From contig NW_022985569.1 of assembly GCF_010093815.1 (NCBI RefSeq), positions 283,681 to 347,680 on the forward strand: a DNA stretch of 64,000 nt, written 5' to 3'. The notes under the pieces are model-generated. The model was given only the letters and a program-made list of their open reading frames with translations. It was not told the origin of the DNA and ran no database searches. Within the stretch, counting starts at the first letter, position 1. Every line of letters begins with the position of its first letter. Of the stretch, positions 36,105-49,914 are shown in pieces. This DNA is from Pseudovirgaria hyperparasitica. Lineage: Eukaryota > Ascomycota > Dothideomycetes > Acrospermales > Acrospermaceae. Made by a program: the position numbers and the translations under genes.

Positions 36105-36305
36105 TGTAATAGATATAACTAAGGTGTTACTATAATAGTAATTAAGATATATTATAATTTAACTTAGAGAGAGTAGGGATAAGCCGTATGGTTATAGCTT
36201 AAGTATAGTCCTAAGTAAGGTTACGTGATACCCCTATACTAGTCTCTATCTATCCTAGCTTCGTTATATAATGCTAGAGACAAGGTAAAGCCGAAGTCCA
36301 TAATA
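36105..36305 (-). repeat. Solo family II LTR at the V-1 deletion junction
   Basis: 201 bp, reading TGTAATAGATATAACTAAGG to AGTCCATAATA, the reverse complement of the II-2 LTRs. Flanks are GTAAT on the left and GATAT on the right, not a duplication. The family V sequence on the two sides is not contiguous. Confidence 0.9.
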
Positions 36306-38733
36306 GATATTATAATATATAATATCCGATCTTAGAACTATATAATTATATAGACGAACTTTAGCCTTTACTATTATCTTAAGATACTTTCTATTCTTAA
36401 CGTACTTAAATAGCTTATTTTATAATAGAAATACCTTATTATAAACATTATATTAGATCTAGTATACTAGATATATATTAGTTACTTAGTATACTATAAA
36501 TTATAAAGGTAGACTCTTATTAATATTACTAGATAGTAGGTTAAGACTAGTGAGGCCGGTTTCGTTACTAAACTATACTAGTTTAATAGTATCTATATTA
36601 GTTAGTCTAAGGTAGAAGAAAGCTTCTTTAATCTCTATATAGTAAGCGTCTTTAATATCTAGATTATATAATTCTTTCTAAATATTATATACTTAGTAGA
36701 ATAGTTATAGAGGTTAGATAAACCGTCTATTATTACTAAGAGACTAAGACTAGCTAGTATAGGGCTTATTAGTTATTCTAGGACTAGTAGAATAATCTAT
36801 AGAAGTACTAGTTATAGCTAGTAGCTAATATATATTAGCTAATACCTTTTAACTATCTTTATCTAAATCTTCTAATTCTTATTAGAACTACTATAGAGGG
36901 TAGAACTAGTACGAGTTATAACATTAATTAGATTAATTAGTTATAAGATAATAGCTATTAGACTAGCCCTAGTCTTAAGAGTTATTAACTAAATAAGGTA
37001 AGTTATAGTAATAAGAGCTATTATATTAACTCTCTTCTCTTTCTTATTAAGTAAATTAACTTAAAGTACTATATTATATACTACTAAGATAATAGTAGAT
37101 AAGTTAGTACTATTCTTTATGTTTTAGTTATAGGGTTTATATAAATTAGACTAGAGATATAGATTCTATTAGTAGAGATAGACCCTAGTAAAGAAGAATA
37201 TTAATACTATTCTATATAAATATCTAAGTGTTTTAGCTAGAAGGGTCTAATAGTTATATAGTACTATAGTTATAAGCTATAGTATATATATATAAAGCGA
37301 TATTAGCCTAGAAGCGGGCCTATTAGAGACTATATCTTTATATTATAAGAGATAATAGAGTATTAGATAACGGCTACTTAAACTACTTAATTAAGGCCGT
37401 AGTCTAGGTATCTAAACTAGGTAAGTAATAGAGCGCTTTCTTCTTAAGATCGGATAATTCTAATATAAACTACTTAAGGGTATATTCTTATAAGTACTAG
37501 GAGATTTTTAACTTAATAGTTTCGGTTTCTCTAGCTATAGTAGTATCTTTAATCTAGTTAAGGAAGATATATATACTATATATATATATATATTCTAACT
37601 AGTAAAAATAATATCTCTATCTCTAAAGCTATAATCTAAATCGGGCTAGAAGAATCTAATTTCTTATATTCTAAACCCTCGACCGTTCTTATTATTATTA
37701 AACGGTAGGTTTTTACTACTATCTATTAGGTTTTAGTTATTATTCTATAAAATACCCGCCCGCTAAGTAAGAGTCTACTAGATTATAGCTATAATTATAG
37801 CTTACTACCTTACTATAAAGTCTCTATTATTAGTTATTAGGGCCCTAGCTAGCGTACTACTATTACTAGCGTCTATGTCTATCTAATATAGTATAGTATA
37901 TTCTATTAAAGTACTAGTACGTTTAGGGTAGTTAGATATAGTAGCTTCTATACTAGAGCTTACTATATAATTAACTAAGTCTAATAAGCTTAAGAACGCT
38001 CTAGAGAGTCTAGTAGTTAATAGATACTAAGCTCGAATTAATAGATTATTTAGAAATATATTATATACCTCTTATAATACTAGATAATTTATTAACTACT
38101 ATAGTAGAAAAGGCTTAGTAGCTAGCCTTCTACTTTATAAAGAACGTTCTAGAGTAGAGAGTAGTAGATAGTTAGTAATAAGATAATTAAGTACTATCTT
38201 AAGTAGTAGTAGATTTCTAAATACTTATTAATTAACTTATCTATAACTAAATAGTTAATACCCTAGGAGAACTAAGTTCTCTAGTAGTAATATAAGCTAT
38301 TATTATAAGCGGCTAGTAAGAGTATAAAAAATATAAAATTACTAGTATCTAGCGTATAATAGAAAACCTTTTAAGCTAAATAGTAAAATATAGAAATAAT
38401 AGAGTTATAGATATCTAGTTTAATCTATATATAGTCTTATAACTAGTAAATAGAGTATTCTTAAGCTCTAGAGAGTTAAGTTTATAATAATATAATAAGT
38501 ATATTCTACTTATACTATATACTAGAAGGAGAATATTTTACTAGCCTATTATAAAGTAGTTAGTATAGATAGTATACTAGAGAGAAGGTTACTTAAACTA
38601 GTAATTATTCTAGTATTACTATATTAACTAAGATAGTCTAGTAAAGAGGACTTAGTATTCGAAGTATATAAACTAGTAGATACTAAGTTTTTAGCTACTA
38701 CTTTATTAAGATTATTAATAAGTTAAGTTAAAT
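36306..38733 (-). pseudogene. Family V gag-like 5' region (V-1)
   Basis: Minus-strand frame with TAA/TAG stops only, running from the 796-bp repeat toward protease. The stretch 36306-37560 matches 62757-64000 of V-2. In V-2 it leads into an aspartic protease, so it is the upstream structural region. No zinc knuckle could be identified with confidence. Confidence 0.6.
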
Positions 38734-39529
38734 TAGTTATAAAGTATACTATTTTCTATCTATATATCCGGTCGGTTATATTTATATATCTAACTAGGTT
38801 ACTACTATCTATAGTAATTATATATAATATATACTACTACTATACCTATAATAAGATACCCGAATTTAAGAAAATCTACTACTATCCTTAGTAGCTTTAT
38901 ATATGATACTTAGCTAGATATAGATTTATATCTTTATAGATACTACGGCGTGGTCGACCTACTACTAAACTAATATTAGAGAGTTTCTTAGTAGATATAA
39001 TATGCTTTATAGTCCCCTTAGAGTAACCTTATTACTTAGCTAGTAGCTTAGTAACCTTAATATCTTAATTATTATTCTAGTTAACTTATAGTATCTTACT
39101 AGTAGATAGTATACTAGTTAGTTTATGTAAAGTTATTATAGTCTTACCTTATATACTATTAGAGTTATTATCTAGAAAAACTAGCTTTATAACCTTTTAG
39201 TATATCTTATAATATAATAGTCTATTCGGTAGTAGTTTAGTAAGATGAGGTTTATACTACTTATAACTATAAGTAGCTATAGTAGCGTCCTTAAGTCTAA
39301 AGCTATAATAGTAGTAGATATTCTAGTAGTATTTAACTATTTACTTTAGTATTAACTTCTTAGTATAGAGCTTATATTTAGTATTATAGGCCCGATTTAG
39401 ATACTTCTATATATACTTACTAATTTTATTATTAAACGACCTTATAGTATACTTACTATACTTATAAATTAACTTTATAGACTTAAGGAGGTTAACTACC
39501 TCCTCTAGAGGCCCTAGTTACTTAATTAG
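38734..39529 (-). repeat. Family V 796-bp direct repeat, copy 2
   Basis: Matches 31375-32170 end to end. Its right end is the point where the I-2 LTR begins, so the original repeat may be longer and cut by that insertion. Confidence 0.8.
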
Positions 39530-39769
39530 TATTAGGGCTAATACTAGGGTAGACTTAACTAGACTACTATAGTCTAGTATAGTCCGTGATAGGTAGACCT
39601 AGGTTAAGTTAGCTAGATTAAGCGAGACCACTATATAAGTAGACTATATATACTTAATTTCTACTCTTTAGGAATTAACCTTATTATAAGAGTAGACTAC
39701 CCTTTTAAATATATTTCTAAATTCTTCTATAACCTATTAGACTACTATTCTATATCTATAATTCTTATA
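39530..39769 (+). repeat. 5' LTR of I-2 (240 bp)
   Basis: Starts TATTAGGGCTAATAC and ends AATTCTTATA. Many CpG sites still seen in I-3 are TA here. Confidence 0.92.
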
Positions 39770-41250
39770 TTTTAGTTTCTCTTTATATAGCACGATAGTA
39801 GTTTATAGAAATAGCTCTAACTACTTATTATAATACTCGTGGTACCGCCTCTTATAGTAGACCTTCTCCTAACCTAAACGAGAAGAATAGTCTATCTATA
39901 ACTACCCCTACTAATAACTATACCTTATAGACTATTATACTAATAACTCGTATAATATTCTATATAACTATAGAAGATATTATAGAATATAAGGATAGAG
40001 TCTATTATACTCTATCTTAGTCTAGTTTAAACTATACTAGACCTAACCTTAATATAAGGCTAGACCTTATTCATATTAATGAGTTAATCCGTTAGAATTA
40101 TCTAATATTAACTATACCTTATAATAATATATATACTAGACTACACGAAGAGAGATAACGATAGATTTAACTTAAGTAATAACTATATAAACTTAATAAA
40201 GCTTAAGAATATACTATAAGACTTAAAGCTATATTACACGCTTTAGTTCTAGTAATAACTAATCTATATTTATATAGATCTATACTAACTAAAACGGTCT
40301 ATTCTAGTCTACTACTATTCTAATTACCCCGATCTAAGAAACTACCTTACTTTAATAGTAAAAGTAGAAAGAGTTTCTATATATAGACTTATTAATATAG
40401 CCGATTCTTCTATCTATTTATAAATAATAGTAATAAAATTATATTCGTCTAGAACTACCTTAATCTAACGTCTTTAGAACGTTAGATAGTATACTAAATT
40501 AAATATTCTAAGGATACCTATAACTAGAATATATTTACTAAATTTCTTCTCTAATATTTTAGTAATAGAGCTAAATAATATAACTAGGCCTAGAGCTATA
40601 TCTTTAAGACTCGATAACGAGATAATTAGTTACTATTATAACTTCTTAAATATCTTCGGTCTCTCTAGAGAGAAGCTAAAGAAGATTATATAATTTAATA
40701 ATATAATAACTTTAAATAGTCTCTTACCCTAAATATAAAGAACTATCTTAACCTTATAATAATAATCTCTATAGATCTCTAAGCTCTTATAAACCTTATA
40801 GAGTAATACTAGTATATAATAAATAATTAATACTACGCTAGTATATAACTATCTCTAATAATCTAATCTAATATAAAATTATCTAACTAGAACCAATTTA
40901 GTAATAGATCTTACGGGATATTATAAGGCTACTACTATACTTCGAATTTAAAACCACGAGAATTATATTATAGGTCTCTCTATTAATTAATACCTTAAGA
41001 TATAAGAACTAACTTATATAAACGACCTAAAGTCACTTACTATACCTATAGTAGAATAGAATATATAGTATCTAAGTACTACTTAGAAAAACTACTAAAT
41101 ACTAATATAACTAACTAATTAGTTATATATTACAAGTACTAGTAGCTAGAATATATCGTGTCTAACTATCTAGTATAGAATATAAAAAACTAATAGCCTA
41201 TAAGAAGCCCTCGCGACTTATAGGCGCGACTATATTAGAGAGATAACTAG
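39770..41250 (+). pseudogene. Family I gag remnant (I-2)
   Basis: + strand frame after the LTR, parallel to 57551-59000 in I-3. The zinc knuckle at 41128-41169 fits CX2CX4HX4C with Tyr codons for Cys and His. Stops are TAA/TAG. Confidence 0.78.
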
Positions 41251-42838
41251 TTAAATAGTATATTAAACTATAGGCTAGACCTATTAAGGTCCCTTATAGA
41301 TAATATTAGACTATAATACTTAATAGTAGTTTAGCTACTAATATTATATTAACTTAATAAGTATAAGAACTTAGTATAAATATCTAAGCTCTAATAGATA
41401 CTATATTCTATAGTATTAATAGTCCTATTAAGTTATATAGTACCTATACTATTAAATATAGTATCTAGAATAGCGGAGAAAAATAGAAACCCTACTATTT
41501 AACCTTTATCATAGTAGATAGTCCCTTTAATATAATCCTAGATATACCATAGCTTAAGAAATATAACCTAAAACTAGACTTCCTTAAGAAAATAGCTAGC
41601 TAGCGTATAAACCTACCTTAATAGAAACTAGTATAGCTTATTAATAATAAATAATTCTATAAAGATTATAAGAAGGTAATCGCTACTATCTACGTACTCT
41701 TACTTATCTAAAATAGTAAGCTTAGTATTAAAGTAGATGAAAACCTACTATATAAGTATAAAATATACTAATATATTATATTAGTAATTAATTCCTCTAA
41801 ACTACCTTAATACTAATCTACTAACCTTACTATTAATCTCGAAGATAGCTAGTAACCTCTATATAGACCTATCTACTCTCTTTCGGAATCTAAATTATAA
41901 GTCCTTTAAGAATATATTAAAAAGAACCTTATATAAGAATAGATTAGGCCTAGTATATCTCTAGCTAGAGCTCTAATCCTCTTTATAAAGAAGAAGAATA
42001 GGAGCCTCTATCTATATATTAACTACTATAGTCTAAATAATATTATATAAAAGAATTATTATCTACTATCTCTTATCTCTAAGTCTATTAATAGACTAGA
42101 ATACGTAAAGATCTTTACTAAGCTTAATCTACGTAATACCTACTATCGTCTTTATATTAAGAAGGGTAATAAATAGAAAATGGCTTTTAGGATCTATTAT
42201 AGATACTTTAAGTATACTATAGTCCCTTTTAGACTAACTAATATACTAGGTACCTTCTAAGTATATATTAATAACGTGCTAGTAGATCTACTTAATATAA
42301 TATATATCGTGTACCTAGATAATATTCTTATCTTCTTAGATAATAAGGAGAAGTATATCTAGTATATATATATAGTTCTAGATAGACTAGAAAAGTATAA
42401 GCTATATATTAAGCTATCTAAATATAAGTTCTATTAGAACTATATTAACTTCCTTAGCTTTATTATTACTAACTAAGATATAACTATAGAGAGAGATAGG
42501 GTTACTACTATTATAGAATAGTCTAAACTAAAATCTATCTAAGATATACGTGTCTTTATTAGCTTTACTAACTACTATTAAAAATTTATTAAATACTTCT
42601 TCTATTTAGCCGTACTACTTAATATATATACTACTACTATTAATTTATCTATTATACTCTATAGTAGATAGAAATAGTATAATATTAAGTTATAACCTAT
42701 TAAATTAATAGAGGTTAAAAGAATATCCTTTAAGAAAATTAAAGAGACATTTATAACCGCCCTATTACTAGTATACTTTAACCTAACTAAACCTATTTAT
42801 ATTAAAACTAATATATTAGAATTTATAATCTTAGATAT
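41251..42838 (+). pseudogene. Family I protease and RT remnant (I-2)
   Basis: Protease near 41300-41560, then RT from about 41732. The RT box at 42311-42322 reads YLDN, so one of the two catalytic Asp survives as a codon. It breaks in RNase H at the II-2 insertion (42838). Confidence 0.87.
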
Positions 42839-43040
42839 TATTATAGACTTCGGCTTTACCTTGTCTCTAGCATTACATGACGGAGCCGGGACGGATAGAG
42901 ACTAGTATAGGGGTATCACGTAACCTTACTTAAGACTATACTTAAAGCTATAACCATACGGCTTATCCCTACTCTCTCTATGTTAAATTATAATATATCT
43001 TAATTACTATTATAGTAACACCTTAGTTATATCCATTATA
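42839..43040 (+). repeat. 5' LTR of II-2 (202 bp)
   Basis: Starts TATTATAGACTTCGG and ends TATATCCATTATA. Keeps CA and TG bases that are TA in II-1. Confidence 0.94.
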
Positions 43041-43099
43041 TTAATTTAACTTTAATTATCTCTTTCTATACGTGGCCTTATAGTATAAGATAGTCTTAA

Positions 43100-44470
43100 T
43101 CTATAAGACTCTAATCTAATATAGTAACTCTCTAACTCCTTCCTTAGCTTTCGGGACGAGATATAGTCCATCCACGAGTCTATTACGGCCGTCTAAGCGG
43201 TAAGCGAGTCTCGGATATCTAATATCAACTATAGCGTCTATACGGCTCTATAACGTATTAACGCCCACCTCCTTACGGTCGAGTTATATAGCCGTACTCC
43301 TATAACCTTAACTTATAGCGACTCGTCCCTACCCTAGCCCGACTCCTCCCCGGTAGCGCCCTAACGCCTATATAGGCCCGAACTAGCCTTTCCTACACGC
43401 GCTCCCGCCTTACTACTTCCTACGCCGTATATTATACTTAACTAGGCTCCTAAGAGGAAGTCCCTCCCCCTTAGCGACCCGTATAACGGGTCTAAGGCTC
43501 TCTTCTATATATAGTCCGTTATAATATAGTATAAGATTACCTAGGACGCCGACTTTATCGGTATCTATAGAGACTAAATAGCCCTTATTTAGGCTAATCT
43601 AGCGCCTAAGGTATAGAGGGGGGTTAGCGCCGTATATTCTACTAGAGGGCTAAACGGCGACTAGAACCCGTACGCGTTCTTAGACTACCTTAAATTCTAG
43701 TTCGAAGATACACATGCTAAAGAGCGGGCCCTCTAGCGGTTAAATATAATTATATAAAAGGTAAAGAAGCCGTTCACGGAGTACTTCGTGCGGTTCTATA
43801 CCGCCCTCTAGGAGGCTAGAGGAATATACTAGGCTAATAACTAGAAGCTTATACGGCTCCGGGACGGCCTTAACTAGGAGATCTAGGCGGTAGCCCTAAA
43901 CCGGGGCCTCCTAGACTAGTACGAGGCCGCTATAGGCCGCCTTAGAGATATTAGTATAGATATAGAGTTATTCTAGCTCCGCACTAGGTAAAGCGCCGCA
44001 CCTTAAAATAGATCTAGTAAGGATAAGGACGGCGACACGATAATGTCGGCGGTTACTATTAAGGCCGTTAAGATAAAGGGTAAGGAGCGAGCTACGTTAC
44101 TAATAGTAAAGGGTAGAGATAGGGTTAAGAAGAAAGAGACTTCTTTATAGATTCTAAAGGACTTATTCTAGGAGCGCCGCACGGCGGGCGTATATATCTA
44201 GTACGGCTAGGCTAGCTACTAACACCGGGGCTATCTAAACGCTATTAATATACGAGCGCTTAAGGTTACGGCCCTAGCTTAGAATAATACTAATTCCGAC
44301 TCTAAGGCGGGGGAAGTATAGCCCTCTACTAAAGCCCGGGTTAGAGAACATTATTATATTTAGTAAGGAACGAAGCTATAGGTGACCCGGATAACGGCTC
44401 CGACCTAGAGAATAGCGCGCCCGCTCGGGTTATAGATAGACCCCTACCCGTTATATTACTATTCCTCTAG
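43100..44470 (+). pseudogene. Family II gag remnant (II-2)
   Basis: Capsid-like frame with KPFTEYFVRFYTAL and LIRLRDGLNQEIQAV-like segments (about 43765-43900; Gln codons as stops). The zinc knuckle at 44193-44234 fits CX2CX4HX4C with Tyr codons for Cys and for the central His (TAC), while the downstream HRG keeps its His (CAC). It would package element RNA. The start codon was not determined. Stops are TAA/TAG. Confidence 0.85.
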
Positions 44471-47400
44471 AATAGAAAGTATATAGACGCCTTAGTAGAT
44501 ATAGGGTGCGAGTATTTCATGGTAGTTAGCCCGGCCCTTATAGCGGACGTAGCTAAGTCGTGTATCTTAGTTCTACGTTATTAAGTAGCTCTCGCCGCTA
44601 ATAGAGCGTTAGAACCGGAGATTATAGAAGTTATTACTATCTAGTATAATATTACGGGGTGGCGATAACACCTTACCGCCTATATAGTACCTAGGCTAGA
44701 CCGGGACCTTATCCTCGGGAGCCCGTAGCTCTACTAGGCCGGCGCCGTTATCGATATACGTATAGGTAAAATCACGCTTTACCGCGCCCACGGCCTTATA
44801 GCCCGGGATATTAATATCTATAGGCGCCTAATAAGTATCTAGATCCTTACCAAGAAGGGCCGTATTCTTAGGGGTCTAGAGACGGCTTACCGCCGTAGGT
44901 AAGTAGTCGCTACTAGTATCCGTAACGTCACCCGTCTCCTATAACTTATACTCCTCTAGTTACCTCCGGTATCCGACTAGGACACGACTAAGCTTATAGA
45001 GAATAGGCGCCCGCTCCCGTTAACGCTATACGTCTACCGTAATCTCTTTAATAAGAAAAAGGCGTTAGCGCTGCCTCCCTATAGAGGGAATACTAACTAC
45101 TATATCCGCATTAAGTCTATACTAGTAGGAACCCCTATAAACCTCCCCTAGGGACCCCTCTATACTATATCTTAGGAATAACTCGTAGAGCTCCGCCGCT
45201 AGCTTACGGATCTTATAGATAAGGGATAGATATAGGCTAGCTCCTTAGCGGCTAGGGCGCTAGTACTCCTTATCCCTAAGCCGGAAGGGAAGTAGTAGCT
45301 ATATATTAACTATAGGGCCCTTAATAGTATTACCGAATAGGATTAATACCCGCTACTACTTATACACGAGACCCTATATACTATTAGTAATATATCGTGG
45401 TTTAGTAAGGTGGATATCCGGGCGGTATTTTATAAACTATAGGTCGCCGCCGGGGACGAATATAAGACGGCCTTCCGTACCCGGTTCGGCCTCTTTAAAT
45501 AGATAGTTCTCCCTTTCGGTCTCTCCGGCGCCTCTATCTTCTTCTAGCGCTATATTAATAGGGTACTAAGTGGGGTCCTTAGGGTTATCTATATAGCGTA
45601 TCTCGATAATATCCTTATATATACCCTAGGCACGTTAGAAGACTACTAGGCCGCCGTAAAAACTATTCTATCTCTCCTTATAAAGGCGGACCTTTACTAT
45701 AACCTTACTAAATACTATTTCGCTACTAAGGAGGTCCGGTACCTAGGTTACGTTATTACCGCTAGGGAGTTAATCTACTCTAACCCGGAGAAGATTACCA
45801 CTATCCGGGACTAGGAGCCCCCGACCACGGTCCGGGGCGTCTAGTAGTTTATTAGATTCGTAAACTTCTACTATAACTTTCTCTCTAACTTCTCTACTAT
45901 AGTAGCCCTACTCTACGCCCTTACTAAGGCCGAGACGGCCTTCTACTAGGGCCTAGCTAAGGACCGCGCGTTTAATACGCTAAAGAATACTTTTATTACC
46001 GGGCTAATCCTCTAGTTCTAGGACGAGGTACGTAATATAATAGTTAAGGTAGATTACTCTAGACATGTAACGGGTGGATATCTATCCTAAAAGGTTCGGG
46101 GTATTTAGTACCCGGTAGCCTACTATTCCGCGGCCCTTATAGCCGCTTAGTAGAACTATATAATCTATAATAAGGAGCTCCTTATAGTAGTTTAGTATCT
46201 CTAGGCGTAGGAGCCTAAGCTCCGAAGCGTCTACCGCCCCTTTATAGTCTATATAGACTATAAAAACCTCGAGTACTTTACTAAGTCTTACCTTCTTATC
46301 CTACGGTAGTAACGATAGTCTAACTAGCTTATACTATTTAACTATAACCTCGTATACCGGCCGGGATCCTAGGCGGCCCGCCCGGATACCCTAAGCCGCT
46401 ATAACTAGAACTTATCTAAAAAGTCCCTCCTAAGGGGACGGCTTATAACCCTATAGGCCATTAGAATGGTACTAGTAAGCACCCGCTCTAGGGAGTCCTA
46501 TCTCCCCTAGGGACGAAGTATCTTTACCGACCCCTACCTCTAGGAGCTCTAGGACTAGGCTATTCGGTTAGTCCCGGTATACTAGGCCTACTATAGGGCC
46601 GTAGTAGACGGGATACGCCTCTTTCTACCGGAGGCGCTTACTACTAAATAGATTATAGACTACGCTATATTAGTATATAGAATACTAATATAGCGGGGGG
46701 TTATTTAGATGCCCGAGTAGAAACCCCTTACTATAACTATTATCTAGAAGTCCTATACCTCCCCCCTTGCGGGCTATTCTAGTAAGAATAAGACTTATAT
46801 AGCTATTTAGCGGGAGTACTACTAGGAGCGGATATAGACTAATATCTAGTAGTTCGTGTAAAACTATAACTACTATAGGGCCTACGTAAACCGATATAAG
46901 GCCCCTAGCCTTCTCTAGCCTCTTCCGACGCTAGACTAGTTCTAGTCCTAAATTTCTATAGATTTTATAACCGACCTCCTCTAATTAGACCCGTCCCGGC
47001 CCTAATATCTTCTTATTATTACGGACCGGCTTTTAAAGTTTATTTAGCTAGAGGTAATAACCTCTATAGTAGCTAAGGACTATACTACGCGGTTCTATAA
47101 TATATAGTAGCGTTTCCGGGGGTTCCTCTAGTTAATAATCACGGACCGGGGCTCGGACTAGCTTAGGTAGTTCTAGATAACCCTCTACTCTATAATAGGT
47201 ATATACTAGAACCTCTCTATAGCCTACCACCCGTAGACGGACGGTAGTACTAAGTATATAAACTAGAAGGTATAGGCCGTACTACGCGTTATAGTAACTT
47301 TCGAGTAAACCAACTAGCTAGAATATCTCCTGGTATATTAGCTCGCCCTTAATAACCGTACCTTATTAGTAACCGGTATAGCGCTAAACTTACTCCTAAA

Positions 47401-48030
47401 CGGATACTACGTTAAACTATTACCACGGTAGCTACTCCCTAACGCCTCTACGACCTTAGTAAAAGGTTAGACTATGAATTTCCTTAAATACCTTTAGGAC
47501 GGCACTACCTTAGCTTAAGTAGCTATTACCTAGGCCGAGTAGCGCTTCTAAGACTCGGTAAACCGGTTACGACGCCCGGCTAAGCGTTTTAAGATTAGCG
47601 ATATAGTATAGTTCTCTCTCTAGAACGTAAAGACTAACCATCTAAGCCGGAAGCTTAACTAGCTATAGGTAAAATACCGGGTTATAGCCTAATCTACCCC
47701 CTTAATAGTAACGCTTGACCTCCCTAGAGACCTTTATAAAATAGTCTATATAAGCCTTATTAAGCGCGCTATAGAGGACCCCCTACCTAGCTAAGAGCGG
47801 CTTAATACCCGCCCGGGCCCGGCGCTTAAGCTTAATAAAGTAGATAAGGACGTCGCGGAGTACGAGGTTAAGGACATTCTATATATAAAAAATATATAGG
47901 GGTGGAATAAGTGATAGGTGCTCGTAAAGTAGAAAGGTTAGTTATAACTAATATAGGTTCTACTTAAGGACGTAGAAGATACTAAGGCGCTAGACTAGTT
48001 CGAGTCTAGATATGGCGACGCTTAATTATA
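44471..48030 (+). pseudogene. Family II pol remnant (II-2)
   Basis: Domains in order. Protease: DIGCEYFMV at about 44496-44522, where DTG became DIG by ACA to ATA. RT from about 45060, with PEGKQQLYINY-like and PFGLSGASIFF segments and the box at 45599-45610 reading YLDN. RNase H about 45840-46380. Integrase about 46560-47330 (SPLAGYSSKNKTYIAI, then DFITDLL and LLIITDRL). Chromodomain at 47849-47970 (EYEVKDILYIKNI, then LVK-KG). Stops are TAA/TAG at Gln and Trp sites. The chromodomain would steer integration to methylated histone H3 chromatin in a living element. Confidence 0.9.
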
Positions 48031-48463
48031 TAACGGCCTACGACTCTAACGCATCCCTAAGTAGTAATATTACTCTACTATTATAGGCCTATAGTAGCCC
48101 TAATAACCTAATATAAGAGTAGAGATTTTAGAAAAGAAAGAAATGAATACCAAACGCTAGTACCTAGTATAATCTAATAATAAACTAATACCCGCCTTAA
48201 GATATAAAAAGGTTATTTACCTAGCCCTACCCTAGGTTTATATGGCGCCGGAGCCGGTGCTATCCTTATCCGTAAATCCTAATATAAGGTTAGTTATCTA
48301 GTCCTCCCCTAGGCCGTCTCCTAATAATAGTAGCGGCTATTAATCTAGGCGGGTAGTAAGGGCGAGTCGTACTCGTCCGTAGGAGGGTTATAGCGGGAGT
48401 AGGCCAGCGACCGATAGTAGTATAACGCTTAATAATCCTCGCGGGAATGGTACCGACGGCTAC

Positions 48464-48545
48464 CCGAGTAATAGTAATAGTTATATAACCGGTTATAATA
48501 GTTATATAACTAGTTATAACGGTAGGGAGACTAATTATAGTAGGC
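48464..48545. repeat. Short tandem repeat in the II-2 3' region
   Basis: AATAGTTATATAACCGGTTAT-type units, parallel to 15925-16060 in II-1 but with fewer units. Confidence 0.65.
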
Positions 48546-49914
48546 GGGGGACCGGCTATAACACTCGTAGAACCGGGAGTGGTTACGGTAGTAAGGAGGG
48601 GTCTAGAGCTAATAATAAGATAGCGAGGACTTATAAGGAGGGGCGGCGATAGAGAGCCGGGGGGGCCTAATAGGGCGATAGCGAGAGCTCCGAGTTAGCG
48701 ACTCTCTATAGCCTACGGGCCGGGGTCGGCGCGAGTGGCTACTACCTAATAAGGGCTCCTTATCCTCTATAACTACCTAAGTAATAAGACGGCGAGATAG
48801 TAGCTCCGCTAGACGGGCCAACCCGGACACGATTTACTATATAGTGCCCTACGTCACGCGTTAGAATAGGTATTTAGGCTTATAAAGCTTATATATCTAT
48901 AAGGTACCGATACTAGTGCGTAGCTTACCTATCTAGGCCTCGTTATAGGATATATACTAATTTATCTAGTGAATTACGCTACTAATCTAGCCACGGTTAC
49001 TACTACCGCGATACGGTAGCTTAAACAACGTTATAGCGCTATAATAAGGCGTTATAGAAGCCTAACTAATAATACTAGCGTTACGTCGCGCGATATAGAT
49101 AATCTCTAAGTTAGACTTATAGTCCTTATATAGGTAGTAGAACTTAGAGTTTATACGCGGCTACTTACCGGACGAAGGCTTTATCGGGTCTAGGCTACGA
49201 CTACTACGGTCCATTATATAGCTAAAGTTATTATTAACCGACTCGTGCATAAACTTTTTAAGATAACTCTACGCCTTACGTAAGGCCGGGTATATAGCGA
49301 GCTCCTTAGTATTCTATAAGTAGATCCCCTTCGACGTGTAGTACTTTATATAGTTAGTACCGTGGCTAGGCTTATAGCTATACTCTAGGATTAGTAGGCG
49401 CCGCCACGGCGTAGAGACGGTATATACCTAAGTACCCTAGTTTTCTCTAGGGCCTTTATATATATATAATATATAAAGTACACGGACTCGGTACGCTCGT
49501 CTTCTAACGAGTTACCCTCTATAATATATAGCCCTATATAGTAAATAGACTTAGTCTATTAGAGTACGGTAGGAGGAATAGTCTATCTAGTTAGTATAAG
49601 GAACGGTATAGGGATAGGACCTACTCACGGTGCGATCGGCTAGTTCCTAGTGCCTAGGCGCGCGACGATTATTAGGGTCTTAACCTCTAGTACCTATAGC
49701 TACCGCCGAGATAGCGCCGGCTTCTATAATAGGACTATTTAGGCCTAGAGCGCTTATAATAATAGTATAGAAGCTACGAGGTGGTATACGAGTTTACTAA
49801 TATCGTAGTAGCTACTACGCGGTATCGAGATAGTAGGTATAAGGGTAGTTAAGAAAGAAGAAAGTTGCTAGGCGTAGAATCTATATACTTACGTTAGGGA
49901 AAATCGTATAGACC

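Larger units (their letters stand above)
31375..38733 (-). mobile_element. Family V Ty3/Gypsy copy V-1, internally deleted
   Basis: Minus-strand element read from gag (38733 to 36306) across a solo family II LTR (36105-36305) into the end of RNase H, integrase and a 3' part (36104 to 31375). V-2 (59249-64000) carries the protease and RT region missing here, so V-1 has lost roughly 3.5 kb or more at the solo LTR. A 796-bp segment at its 3' end (31375-32170) is repeated at 38734-39529. Confidence 0.78.

Noticed and set aside
36100-36310. Target duplication for the solo family II LTR
   Set aside because: GTAAT and GATAT differ by more than transitions.
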